Assembly (NCBI RefSeq): GCF_048771995.1
Contig: NC_133063.1
Span: 9,588,001 to 9,652,000, forward strand
Direction of reading: 5' to 3'
Origin: Taeniopygia guttata
Lineage: Eukaryota; Chordata; Aves; Passeriformes; Estrildidae
Length of the DNA stretch: 64,000 nucleotides
Positions 38,812-50,047 of the stretch are shown here, in pieces (position 1 is the first letter of the stretch; each line of letters opens with the position of its first letter). A program made the position numbers and the translations under genes. The notes below the pieces were generated by a model, which was not told the origin of the DNA, ran no database searches, and saw only the letters and a list, made by a program, of their open reading frames with translations.

Positions 38812-39422
38812 TGTTTTTTGTTGGGATGGAGTTAATTTTTTTCTTAATAGATGGTAGAGTGTGTTTTGTATTCAGAAGAAGAATAATGTTGGTAGCACAT
38901 TGATATTTCAGCTTTTGCTAAGTAGTTCTTGCTCTAAATCAAAGACTTTTCCGTTTCCCATTCTCACCATGAGCAGGTGCACAAGAAACTGGAGGGGACA
39001 CAGCCAGAACACCTGATGCTAACAGGACAAGGAGATTTTCCATCACACAGAGTGTCATGTTCAGTGTATAAAGGGAGGGGAGCTGGGCAGGTGTCACCAG
39101 TCCCTGCTCAGGGACATGCAGGACACCAACCAGCAGGTGCTGTGCAATTGCATTGAGCACCACTTGTCTTTCTTCAGTTGTATTCTTTTTGCTCTCTCCT
39201 ATTTATTGCTGTTGTTGCTTTTGTTGTTTTCATTGTTGTTGTTGCTACTATTATTATTTTTGTTGGTTGTATCTCTAGTTTGTTTCAATTATTGAACTGT
39301 TCTTATCTCAATCCACAAGTCTAACCTCTTTTTTCCAATTGTTATTCTCATCCCACCATGGGGAGGGCTGTGAGTAAACAGCTCCTTGGTGCTGAGTTGC
39401 CTGCTGGGGTTAACCCATTACA
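38812..39422 (+). mobile_element. ERVL-type solo LTR, nearly full length, plus strand
   Basis: The start TGTTTTTTGTTGGGATGGAG / TTAATTTTTTTC matches the U3 start seen reversed at 12846. It continues through AATAATGTTGGTAGCACATT and TGCTAAGTAGTTCTTGCTCT, GAGCAGGTGCACAAGAAACT and GGAGGGGACACAGCCAG to a TATA box, TATAAA, at 39067-39072. Then come GTGCTGTGCAATTGCATTGA, a TTG/ATT-rich tract, GAACTGTTCTTATCTCAATC, and the end CTGGGGTTAACCCATTACA. The canonical polyadenylation signal position reads ATTGAA, a probable decay of ATTAAA. No matching target-site duplication is seen, and the 5' edge could be about 10 bp to the left. Confidence 0.9.
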
Positions 39423-40493
39423 ACTGATTGACACAGGTTGCACCTGCTTAACTGAAATTATCTCATCACAGAAAGATCCCATGCATGCTGCAGATGTGGT
39501 GCTGGTTCATTAGTGAACCGGTGAACTACTGTAGGCAGACAGAGACAGAAGCTTGCAGAAAACAAGCTTTGGAAAACGGGTTCCTTTGATTGTAACAAAG
39601 GCAAAATGAAACAGAACATTCAGATTATTCTGAAATATTGTAAGCAGGTTTGGATAAATTATATGTATATTCATCCCTCCAGAATTAGTAAGAAAATTTC
39701 CAGTGTGAACTCCGACTTCAAGAAATATTCACAAAAAAAAAAACCCAGGAAATAAGACTATCTGGGGGGAAAAAGGCAAATAATCCAGGAATGTTATGAT
39801 TAGTAGTAGTAATCCATAAAAATGCATATAAAAGCATCAATTCAGTCATTACTGGAGTATAAACATTTATTTCTAGAACATGCTGTACTATTTCAAATTC
39901 TCAATCAAAAACATCCAGAGAACCTCAAATGTTCAATGAGGTCCCTTTCAGCCAGTGTAGAGGATAAATTCCTCACCACTGCTGTGTGGGTGACACACAG
40001 ATGTATCACATGAGCAGTTGCACAAAATTCCTTAGCAATTTTTTCAACAGTAACATACACCCAAAAAAAAGTCAATCGAATAGCTTATTCTTCTGCGGAT
40101 CTCACCTCAATGCTCCAGTTCTGCAAAATGCATAATCATTGTGTAAATCCAACCTACATACTAAGACTCCACTTAAATCTATGAAAAAGCCACCCTAGGA
40201 AAGACAGACCAAAGAGCTGTGCTGAAGCTTTTCTGAGCAGAAGGAGGTGCTGAGCCGGTGGTGATTCCATTTTACCCTTTGTTTCTCCTGCCTCTTGCTG
40301 TGCTAACGATGCTGTGTGTGGTTCACAGCCTCTGAGGTTCAGAGGACCCCTCTTTTTGAAAACATTCTGTGACCAAGGCTTTCAGGTGCTATTGCTAGGG
40401 GACATGTGAAAATGCTATTCATGAAAATAATTAGCTTTGTGCTTCCAGAAGCCTTCTCTCACAGCTGTCCTCTGTGGGGAGAAGAGGAGCATG
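39423..40493. other. Intergenic stretch
   Basis: No exon or repeat recognised. Sequence is AT-rich to about 40200, then less so towards the LTR at 40500. Confidence 0.5.
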
Positions 40494-40499
40494 AATATG

Positions 40500-41139
40500 T
40501 GCCGCGTCCTCTCCCCTGACCACGGTGCTCAGCCCAGGCTAGCTCTCAGCAGGGACAAGAAGGGCAGGTGGCAGCACTCTCCGCTGGACCCAGTCGGGCT
40601 TTGGAGAGTGCTGTGTGGGTCCAGACAGCAGCGAGATCCCAGCAGCGTAAATGAAGAGGAGAGTCCTTTGTCGGGGACAAAACTCCACTTTATTGTATCC
40701 CAGCGGGTACAATGCGATGTGAAGGGACCCAGGCAACAGAGCTGGTGCCTGCCAACAAGGGCCCCGGTATGGCGCTTGCAACAGTTTATAAAGGGAATGG
40801 GAGGGAAACCAACCAACCAATAGGAACACAGTAAGGAGTGGCTCTCGGGTAGATTGACAATGGGGGATATCCAATGAGGAAGGAACAGGGGAGGGGCCTC
40901 AGGCCCTTATCCAATCACCCAACGCCCTGTATGGAAGCTTCCAGATGTAAGGGAAGGGACGCCGAGTGATGGACAAGGCATCTGGGAGGGGACAGGGGAA
41001 TGACTAAGCACTTTTAGGGAGATTGACACATGAGGGAAGGCAGGAAACTTGGGGAGAAACTAATACAATGTGGGGGATAACTGGGACAAACCATTTCAGG
41101 ACATAACATTAATAAAACATAAAATAACGCAACTCCACA
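40500..41139 (-). mobile_element. Solo ERV LTR, minus strand, 6-bp target-site duplication
   Basis: An exact 6-bp repeat, AATATG, flanks the element at 40494-40499 and 41140-41145. Read on minus it begins TGTGGAGTTGCGTTATTTTA and ends GGACGCGGCA, so it has the TG...CA ends expected of an LTR. U3 has three inverted CCAAT boxes (plus-strand CCAATAGG, CCAATGAGG, CCAATCACC). The TATA box is TATAAA, complement of 40795-40800. The AATAAA signal is the complement of 40689-40694, about 100 bp downstream of the TATA box, which is a normal spacing. U5 is GC-rich. The U3 resembles the plus-strand LTR at 15706-16497. The six-base duplication suggests an ERVK-like (class II) element. The copy keeps many CpGs and intact signals, so it is fairly young. 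Confidence 0.88.
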
Positions 41140-41204
41140 AATATGGAATAGTTGATAGAAGTATTGAGTCAAATATAATAACATGACTAATTTTACCTGG
41201 ATGA

Positions 41205-41664
41205 TCATTGTTAAGAATGGGCAAGGAGACCAGCTCCTTTTTAACGCCTTTATTAAAGTGACCAGCTCCGGGTAGGTGCTCAGGGGATCGCGCACACCGC
41301 TGCTGCTCCCTTCGGCGAGGCAGAGGAGGAGGTAGTCAGTTTTGCTGTACAGCAGAACTGGGGCTTCCATCCTCGCGGGCGTGCCTGGGAAGACGCTTTT
41401 GGGGCTCATCGGCTAGGGGTTTTTGCTCTAGTTGGTTCCACTTAGGATAGGACGATGCTCTGGAGTTGATTCTGCAGCGCTGGTAAGGTAGGAGGACTTC
41501 TTCCCGATGGCTAAAGTCCGTTTGCTGTTCAGGTCTTAAGTTGGCTTGTTTCCTTTAGGGGTTTTTTCTGAGTTTCTGGTCACAGTCCTTAATTTGCATA
41601 TTCTTGGGGGTATTCCGGTTGCCATTTTGGGGAGCAGCGGACGTGTTACCCGGTGGTCGCAACA
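41205..41664 (-). mobile_element. CpG-rich LTR-like insertion, minus strand
   Basis: A 7-bp direct repeat, TGGATGA, lies at 41198-41204 and 41665-41671. On minus the insert starts TGTTGCGACCACCGGGTAAC, contains the octamer ATGCAAAT and the AATAAA signal (complement of 41249-41254), and ends TTAACAATGA. The inner terminus TGTT...AACA is a perfect LTR-type end but sits 4 bp inside the repeat on one side, so the exact boundary is unclear. It holds about 20 CpGs in 460 bp within AT-rich DNA. No TATA box is obvious. An open frame on minus (MEAPVLLYSKTDYLLLCLAE...) crosses most of it and continues beyond; I do not recognise it. It could be a solo LTR of another ERV family or a remnant of a retroposed exon. 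Confidence 0.6.
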
Positions 41665-41671
41665 TGGATGA

Positions 41672-43509
41672 CAAATACAGTAAAGGGGCACAACACAGGG
41701 AGAGATAAGGGAAACATCAACGGGGATTTAACAGGTAATAACAGTCTTAATTAACACATTTAACTTTAAATTCTTTTAACTTGTTTATCACACTTAACTA
41801 ATGAACTTGTTCATAACAATCATTTCTTCCACAGCTTTAATGCTTGTCAGAGAATACTACCATTTGGCCTCCAGTGGCTTTGGGAGTATTTTATTCTCCA
41901 TTTCCTAATATTATTCAGAATCTCATCCACATGAAGAAATATCTTTCCTTAGTAAAGACATGGGCACATGCATTTGCACCTATACTGCTTGTTTTACAAC
42001 AAATTAGACTCACTGCATGATATGAAAAATGATAAAAATTACATAATCTAAGTAAGACAATATGCAGAAATCCAGCATCAACATTGCTTTTCATTGGAGA
42101 GACATAGCAGACCAGTCTCAGTTATTGACAAGAAATGAAAAATACCTCCAAGCTTTGTCTGGCCCATCCAAGGTGTTGCATTACATTTTGTGTCATTAAA
42201 ACAACAACGAAAACAACAAACAAGCATGCTTGTCAGGCACTTGTTAATGCTTGTTGAAATCACTGCTGTATGCTTCATTCCATGTTAGAAAAGTATGGAT
42301 AACTCACTGAAAAAGTTTTCCAACAATAGCACTGAACTGGGAGAAAGAATGCAGTAAATTGCAAACCTGAGATTCTGGGTTATGACTGAGTACAATCATA
42401 GATGTGGCAAACACCTGGATCTGTTCACCATCCTCTGGCTAAATAATTTCTGTGTTCTCTCACGATGTTAGGTTTCTAATTGCCAGGTATCTGCATGCTA
42501 TACAAAGGTAATAAATTTTATCATTCATACTTTGAGGGGTGGCAGTTGGGTATTACCTTTTAGAGTAGCTGGCTAAAGAGCCATTGCATCTGATGATACA
42601 TTATTCCTCATTCTTTGCTCTTCAACCCCAAAGAGACACAGATTTCTGGTTAAATTTAGTTCTGAGATACTTCCCCATTTGTTTCCATTAAAAGTTACCT
42701 GATCATTTTCTGATCCACTCCCACTGAGAATATGAGCTCAGTGGAAATGTTGGTGAATCTACACTGATCACTAATGAGCTGGAGCTGACTTCTGCACTTC
42801 AGAGAGATGAATTATATCTTGTATTTATTCAATTATGACCCAGATGCTTGGAAAAAAAAATAGGGTCTTGTACACAAATAGCTGAAGGCAGCAAAACTTT
42901 TAAGCCTATTTCATAAATCTATGGATGAAGTTTGTATTTATGCCCCTTGAATCTGGATTCTCACTGTAATCTGCAATTCATAGTCAGTATTCTAAAACAA
43001 AACAAAACAAAACTATATATATATATATATGATTATAATGTACAATTGAAGGAAGACAATCTTGGTTGGGTAAAAGTGACATGTGGCCTTATAACAGATC
43101 CAGTTTTCACTGCTTGTCTAGACCTGCCAGAGTGATCTGAAATACTCCTGTGAGATCATAAAATTGAAGATTTATACTTAGTTGGGATTAATTTAATCTG
43201 ACTGAAGAAAACCAAAGTTTCTGAGAACTTCTATCAGAGATCTGGTTCTTACTGGTATCGATGTCCTGGTTTCCATGTGATCGAAACAGCCCTAATTAAA
43301 ACCACACTACTTGGGTAACTCTCAGCTGCCACCACCCCATCACCATTACCTGGGATGCTTAAATGGGCTGTGCCAGAATATGGTATTGAATATGGTATCA
43401 GTTATTTGTCCTGAATGTCTTTGACAAAAACTGACAGCTTAGCAAACAGGCAGGAAGGCCTTGGCGTGAAAACACACCCCAGGAAGGCAGACACAGCACT
43501 GTGAGGAGC
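41672..43509. other. Intergenic stretch
   Basis: AT-rich, no exon or dispersed repeat recognised. A short (TA)n run lies at 43014-43030 after an (AAAAC)n tract. Confidence 0.5.
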
Positions 43510-43643
43510 AGAGGTTAACAAAGCAGAGGTTAACAAAGCAGGGTTAACAAAGCAGAGATTAACAAAGCAGAGATTAACAAAACCGGAGGTTAACAAAGCA
43601 GAGATTAACAAAGCAAAGGTTAACAAAGCAGAGGTTAACAAAG
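43510..43643. repeat. 15-bp minisatellite, unit AGGTTAACAAAGCAG, about 9 copies
   Basis: Nine head-to-tail units of 14-16 bp with the core G(G/A)TTAACAAAGCAG run without interruption. Variants are AGATTAACAAAGCAG and one AACCGG ending. The GTTAAC core is palindromic. On the minus strand the units give the repeated peptide LLTSA in an otherwise unsupported frame. Confidence 0.97.
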
Positions 43644-45569
43644 GCTGCCCTCTCTTGATGGCAGCATGAAAGCCCTTTGCTGTCAATGGTTTCACTACAA
43701 AATGACAACAAATTGTGAGCTGCATCCCCTGCACCGACAGGGTGATTCCCCTCTGGAAGGGATAATCATGTATGGGCTGTTTACTCCTGGTGAAACAGTT
43801 AAGTGATATCCATGCCACTTGCAGAAAAGCCTAGGTGAAGTGGGCTTTCCCTGTAAAAGCATGTAGTAATTAGGCAAATCCACAAACCCTTTCTCCCTCA
43901 CTGCAGGGCATGGAAGGACTAGATGGCTAGAAGCAAGGTGTTTACCTTCTTCAGCTGCTATCCAGCAGTGCAATGGGGTTTGATGAAATTACAATAATGT
44001 AAATTTGACAAGTTGTTCCCATGTTTATTGGGATGCAGAAGATTTTATGAGTTTTCCAGGCTTGTGAGGTGTTTAATAGGGCAGGCATCACTCCCAGGAG
44101 GAGGTATTTTTAGATCTGTAGAATAATGCACCGCCTCCACTGGTCTGATTTATACCATACTCAACCTATCTGAGCTGCCATGCTTTTCTCTTGCATTATT
44201 GTTAACTGCATGACAGATCACATTGCATTTGTTCAAAGCATAGCAACATGTGCACCTTGCCTTGTTGGCATCTGTCTCTGGCTTATTATTTTTATATCTG
44301 CTGGTTGTCTTTCAGAGTTCTTTCACATTTAAATGCATGCACTCATCAGAAACGAATCACCAAAGCTTGCCCAGAGTGCCATTCTAAAGATGGAAATGGT
44401 TGGGTGGGATACCCTTCCAAACAGATTATTGGCCACATTGCCATGAGGAAAATCTCACAAGGAAAAGCTCCTTGACTATTCTGCATGACTTTCCCTTTAA
44501 TGCAAATTTCAGCAGTCATTTTCAAACTTTCTTGCACCTTTTCCCGTAACATCCCATGTTTGACATTTTCCTTCAAGCACCAAATCTTGTGAAGCTCTCA
44601 CAACATCTGAACTTCTCTGTTATATCATTGAAGTACCTGCTTTTAAAAAGCCATTCTTAATTAAATCTTACTTTTCCACATATATACTTTTCTGTATATA
44701 TGACTGTAACAATTCTTTGATATGCTGTAGTTTTCTAGGTGGATTCTAGAATCTGGATTTTTAAGCTAATATGATGCTGGATCCTTCCTGAATTCACAAA
44801 GGTCTCTGCTAAACAGGGAGACATTGTAACAATCCTTCCTTAAACCACTTCTCCTACCTAGCACTTTCATATGTGTATTTTTTATTCAGATGACCTTCCC
44901 AATTTTAAAAACTCATGATTAGAATTTTTAATGAATGATTCCTCTATTTTGATAGAAAATCTTGAGCTGGATACTTTTTTATTATTGCAAATAACATTTA
45001 AACTTTTTTTTTTTTTTGCATTATGCTTACAATAATTTAAATTGGAAAAAATATTCTAGCAGAAAATGAACTGCAAGTAACGGTTTTTTGATGAAAGAGG
45101 AAAGCATCTATGGCTTCATGAAAATTTCTTTCTTGAAAACAGAATGTAACTGTTGCTTTTCCATAAAGAAAGGCAACTTTCACCATCTGAGCAAAATCAG
45201 TCTTCGGTTTGGAACATATTTTCCATTCTATGTTTTTAAAATCAATTCACAGCACCATAAAGTTTCTCTAATGAAGTTATGTGCCCTCCAATATTTTAGT
45301 CAGTCACATGACCAAATTCCACTTAAATTAATCACAGCTCAAAGCCAATCAAATACACCATTTTTTTTTCTTTCTACATGTGATTACACTAAGAGGCTCA
45401 GGAATTAATTGCCTGCATACTCAAAAATTGACTCAAAATTACAAAATTTGGAAAGATTTTTTCAACTTCAGGTACTGAACACTGAGTTTCCCCGTAGCAG
45501 ATACAAAACCTGTAACTTAGTCCTCACTGCCACAGCTGCTGGCAATCATAAGGACTGACCTTCTGTGCC
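43644..45569. other. Intergenic stretch
   Basis: AT-rich non-coding sequence, no exon or dispersed repeat recognised. Confidence 0.5.
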
Positions 45570-46037
45570 TTGTTAGAGCCAGATCCCATCCCTGCTGCAG
45601 TCTTTGCATCTTTCAAAAAATGGCCTAGGGACAGAAGGCTCTCGGGCAAGGAGACCTCTGATGAAGACAATTCTTGGCTCTTTAGGAAGCAGAGGAACAA
45701 ACCTTCATGGCTGGGTCAGGGAAGTCTGTCATTGTTGAGGCAGGACAGGAATGAGAAGACTCTGACTCAGAAGGTTGCTGAGAGTAAAACTCCAGTTTAT
45801 TCAAAACACACTGCTCTTTCATACAGAGCTTCGCAAGGACCAAATCCATTGGTCCTGAAGTGAAAACATCCCACCGCATTGGTGCAGAGTGCTTGACGCA
45901 CAGTGATAGAACTTAACCATAAACAATGTGAGAACAAGAGAGATAAAGAATTATTTACATTCTCTCCAGCTCTTTCCCAGGTGTCCGCCTGGCTAGAAAA
46001 TCTCAGTTTCTTTCTTTGACTGAATCTGAGTCCCACA
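45570..46037 (-). mobile_element. ERV LTR-like fragment, minus strand
   Basis: On minus the sequence TGAATAAACTGGAGTTTTAC followed by TCTCAGCAACCTTCTGAGTC is a typical avian ERV polyadenylation and R-U5 block, with the AATAAA as complement of 45796-45801. Upstream on minus lies a U3-like segment including CACCAATGCGG and CACATTGTTTATGGTTAAG. The right edge may be the CCCACA at 46037 (TGTGGGACTCAG on minus). The left edge is undefined, and no duplication pair is convincing. It abuts the plus-strand ERV at 46.3 kb, so one element may have inserted beside or into the other. Confidence 0.6.
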
Positions 46038-46319
46038 GAGGTTCTCGTGGGTTGCTGCCCTACTCCCTGGGCTTGGGGAGGAAAGCACAGTGGAGAGTGG
46101 CCCGCAGTGCCAATTGTCAGCTGTGGGGAGCCAAGAAAGGAGGTTTCAGTGCCTCCTCCTCTGCTGTGGGGAAAGGGCAAGTTCAATGGGAGAGTCAGCT
46201 GGAATGGCAGAGGACGGGACTTTCCCTGACATTGCAGGGGTGAAGTGGAGGGAGATGGGATTCTGATTGCAGCTGGGTGACACTGGACTGACAGGGGAGC
46301 ATGGTGAGTGGGTCTGGCA

Positions 46320-46851
46320 GGGATGTGGTCAACTTTCCTGGTAGCAGCCATTACAGAGCTGTTCTTTGTACTTCTAACAACAATGGTGTTGACAGCACAC
46401 CAGTGTTTTGGTCATGCTGAACAGGGCTCACACAGCATCAAGGGTGTTTATTCCTACTCCATCTGATGGCCAGTAGGCTGGAGGTGGGCAAGGGTCTGGG
46501 AGCACACATAGCCAGGACAAATCAAAGGGGATATTTCATACTATGTGATGTTGCACTTGGCAAAAAAAAGAGAAGTTAAGGATCATGGGAGGGATTTGTT
46601 ATTAAGGCTCTTGTCTTCCAAAGTAATCACTGCACATACTGAGGCCCAGCTTCCCAGGACACCACCTGAGAATGAAAATGAGAGAATAAATATTTTTGCT
46701 TTGCTTTGCTTCCACACACAGCCTTTGCTTTTCTTCATAGAACTGCCTTTATCTCGATCTTGAATTTTTTCATATTATTTTCTCCCCTGTCCTGTTGAGT
46801 AATAGAGCCGCTTGTGGCCACTTGGCATCCAGCCAAGGTCAACCCACCACA
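46320..46851 (+). mobile_element. 5' LTR of a decayed ERV, plus strand
   Basis: U3 matches the avian ERVL style: CCAGTGTTTTGGTCATGCTG, AACAGGGCTCACACAGCATC, GGGAGCACACATAGCCAGGA, then AAAGGGGATATTTCATACTA. AATAAA lies at about 46685-46690. The 3' end is GAGCCGCTTGTGGCCACTTG / GCATCCAGCCAAGGTC / AACCCACCACA at 46851, the classic terminus of this LTR family. The 5' edge is only approximate. It is followed immediately by a primer binding site and later by reverse transcriptase remnants in the same orientation, so it is a 5' LTR and not a solo copy. No 3' LTR partner is seen downstream. Confidence 0.8.
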
Positions 46852-46859
46852 AACTTTTT

Positions 46860-46877
46860 TGGCACCCATCATGTGGA
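46860..46877 (+). other. Retroviral primer binding site (tRNA-Lys-like)
   Basis: TGGCACCCATCATGTGGA begins 8 bp after the LTR end. It resembles the lysine-tRNA primer binding site (TGGCGCCCAACGTGGGGC) with several substitutions. This is what a decayed site in the right place should look like. Confidence 0.65.
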
Positions 46878-47898
46878 TTGGGCCAATGGGAGCACTGAAT
46901 TGAGCATGCTATAGCTATAGCGGTTATTAATTGGCAGGTTTCTGTGTCTTTGAAGCTGGCTGGCTGCACTGAATACCTCTTCATTCTGTTGAGCTTTGGA
47001 GCATGTTAATATAAATGTTGTGCACTTAACTATGCTGGGGAAGTTATCTTGCAGACAGAATGAGGGAATACACCTCCTCTTTGCCGAGATTGGTATTTGT
47101 AGTTTTACTGCATGGGTTTCCACAGTTTTTCACCCTTATGTGAGGTGTTTAGTACTACTCACTGATATAGTTGGGTTTGTGGCAAAAACACGTTCTTCTG
47201 GACAGTCTTGGAGGCCTCCTGTATCCTTGGCATAGACTACCTGAGGACAGTGTACTTCAGGGGCCCAAAAGGGCACCAGTGAGTTTTCAGTGTAGCCACC
47301 ATGAATACGGAGAAGATTAAACAGCTGATTAATCTGTCTGGGCTCTCAGAACATTTCTCTGTTGTGGCCTTACTGTGGGTGGATGAATGGCAGGCTGATT
47401 GCCCCCCTGACAGTGCACCAGCAGTGCTACTGCAGCAGCTGAGACTCCCTGGCTCCCACCTGCAGGCTGATCCCCCCATTGGAGACCCAAAGCATGATCA
47501 CTGTCCTTTAAATATAACATATGGCCCATGAAAAGGTCTGGTGGAGGGTAAAAATTAACAGGCACTATTGTGTCCTGAATGAAGATGTCACGCTGCTGCT
47601 GAGTGCTGCTGTACTTGATATTCTGGAGTCCCTATGCCAGCTGGGGTCAAGGGCAGAGAAGTGGCAAGCTACAACAGATAGTATCAATGGTATTTTTCTC
47701 AATTCATTTGGCAGCAGAGGCAAAGAATTGCTTTCATGTGACAGGGTGTCAGTACACCTGGAATGAGCCCCACCAGGCTGGAAGCACGGTCCCACCATTT
47801 GTCGTGGACTAATCAGAGCTGCACAGTCACCAGAATGATCCCCCTGAACATTTACCACACATCGATGACATCCACAGGGGCGATTAAAAAGTGTGCTA
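46878..47898 (+). pseudogene. Decayed ERV leader and pol (reverse transcriptase) remnant
   Basis: The segment from about 47610 to 47875 holds reverse transcriptase blocks spread over different frames. A 'DILESLCQLGSRAEKWQATTD' stretch, where functional copies have a catalytic-site aspartate block, leads to 'QYTWN' near 47750, to a 'PTICHG'-like block near 47795, and to 'PEHLPHIDDI' ending at 47872. The YIDD-type active-site box has His in place of Tyr (codon CAC at 47858-47860). Stop codons and frameshifts break it throughout. The 46878-47600 part is leader or gag-like sequence that I cannot assign. Family is probably ERVL-like, inferred from the LTR. It cannot make a working enzyme. Confidence 0.75.
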
Positions 47899-49441
47899 GG
47901 TAGGCACCAGGGTTTATAGGGGTGTGAAACTGTGATTTGTCTTCTAAGGAATTAAGTAGAAGAGTCTTTATAGTATAGTGAAGAGGTCACCATGCATGGG
48001 GGGTTCTTTAGGTGTTGAGAAAACATTTGGGACTAGCTGTTAGAGCAAAGCAGGGCTAGTGAGCAGCAGGACACCTGGGCTCCCTGGAAAACAGGAGGAT
48101 TTAATCTCCTTTCCCTGGCCTCACCTCTTACAAGACGCATCTTCTGCCAGTTGTACCTGTGCTGAGAGTTGATGGGTGAGTCTCCTTGGCGCTGTAGGTG
48201 GCTTTGCAGCGATATCCCATTACTTAGCTGAACTCGGATCCTCAGACGTCCCTGCTGAAGTCTGCCTCACGAGGGAGCCGTGTTCCCAGGAAAAGGGAGT
48301 GTGAGTTGCTTTCCCCTGTACATCAGTCCTAGAGACCCAGAATGGGGTTGAAGGAAATCTCCCTTCCCTTTTCCTGCACTCCCTATGGAAGGAGTGCGTC
48401 TCCCATAGAGACAGCAGCAGGGAACAGGAGGATTTAAGGCTGTGGGGGACAGGATTGGGCCATGTGAGCCTACAGAAAACAGCATCACTTTCTGCCTGTG
48501 GGAGGGATCCACTTCTGCAGGAGTTTCCTTATGCTCTGTCTCTATTTTGAACAGACCCTCATCTCAGGCCAAGCTGGGGTGTGTTCAGTCTAAAAAGCCG
48601 GAGGACCTTCCCTGTAATCCTGTAGTGCTTTGGCAATTGAGACTTGGAGAATGTTGGCAATTGGAGGCAGAGAGAAAACACAGCCCTATCCCCTTCTGCC
48701 CCTTCAGAGTCCTGGGGGTTGCACTGTCTGCATCAAGACCAAGTATGCTGGGAGTGGCCACAGAATTTAATTTTGCATCAAAATGTTAATAATTTTTTTA
48801 AATTTTCCAATATGCAAACCAAAATATTTGGCAGTTACATTTCAGCTTTTCAAGCAGGTAGCAAAAGGAGGAGGAATGGGAGATTAAAATGAAGGAAGGA
48901 AAGAAGAAATGCATCTGGAGAGAAAATATAAAAAGAAAACTGAGCACAAGCAGGCCAAACACAACTTCCATTTTCATTGTTATTGTTGCTGAAATAACCA
49001 AAATTCTAGGATTCCGTAACAAGAAAATTCAATATGGAGAAAAATAATTGTATGATGAACATTAAGTTAAGTTTTAGCATAAAAAAAATAAAATTAAGAT
49101 TAAAAATATAATTTAGATAAAAAATAAATTAAGAAATAGTAATAGTCCACACTATAATTTATCTGGGTTTGGTCAGCATGTCATTTCTTTAAAAACAGGA
49201 AAATTTTGTTTTGCCCATGAACCAGCCTGCTTCTGCAGACACTGGGTGGCCACAGCTGTAAATGGAAGATGTAAAAACTGAAGGAAGGATGTAGATGCAA
49301 GCACTTGGCAGCTCAATGTGTGAAAAACAGAGCAGTTCAGCAGCTTTGGCCATCCCAGAATGATATCTCTTGCTGTCAAGCTCCATTTTCACATGACCTC
49401 TATAGAAACAAAAATTACAGCTGGAGCAAGATGCAGAGGGT
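47899..49441. other. Intergenic stretch, possibly more ERV debris
   Basis: Between 47900 and 48600 the GC content is a little higher than around it, and this part may belong to the ERV, but no domain or LTR is recognised. From 48780 on it is AT-rich with no features. Confidence 0.4.
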
Positions 49442-49507
49442 GTTTTTTTTTTTTTTGGGTTTTTTTTGGGTTTTTTTTTTTTTTTTTTTTTTTGGTGTTT
49501 TTTTTTT
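49442..49507. repeat. Poly(T) tract with GGG/GG interruptions
   Basis: About 65 bp of T runs of 8-24 bases separated by GGG, GGG and GGTG. On minus it is a long A-rich tract. The lysine-rich and phenylalanine-rich frames over it are artefacts. Confidence 0.95.
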
Positions 49508-50047
49508 CTCTGCTTGTTTTTCCTGGCAGGATTCTGAGCCAGCAGTTCTCAGTCTCAGTCCAGTAGTAACACAGCAAGTGCATAGGAACATAGAAAGTCT
49601 GAGGCTAAGCTTGAAAATCAAGGTGATGTGTCAGGATTAGGGTCAGAATCAATGAGACACAAGGCAATGAATTACAGAAGCGAAGATACTACAGAGGTAG
49701 GGGTCAGTAGCAAAATCTGAGTTTAAATGCAGCTTCCAAGTGCAAAAGGAGCACGCTCTCACCTTTAGATTTTTTTCACAAGAGCTCCTATTAGTGACAG
49801 AGCAGACCCTGAACTCTGCAACTCAAACTCTTTCATTCAGCCAGTTCTCAGCACCTTGAAATCAGAATTATTCAGGCAGTCACATGGTGACAGCACAAAA
49901 GACAAGTAAGAGAAGGGACAGTTAATTTCTTTAACAGAGGGGAAGAACAGCCTTAATAGCAGTAAAACTGATGCAGCTAATGGCTGGAGGATGTCTGGGC
50001 TGTCATAATCACGAAACAATAGAATTAAGGAATGTGGTTAGAACTAC

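Noticed and set aside
41014..41409. 131-codon minus-strand frame beginning MSPKSVF
   Set aside because: It crosses from the CpG-rich insertion into the neighbouring LTR across both boundaries, so as a whole it cannot be an old gene. The insertion itself is kept as a finding.
43402..43818. 138-codon minus-strand frame with LLTSA repeats
   Set aside because: The repeats come from the 15-bp minisatellite, whose unit length is a multiple of three.
49305..49640. Open frames with poly-Phe or poly-Lys
   Set aside because: They are translations of the poly(T) tract.
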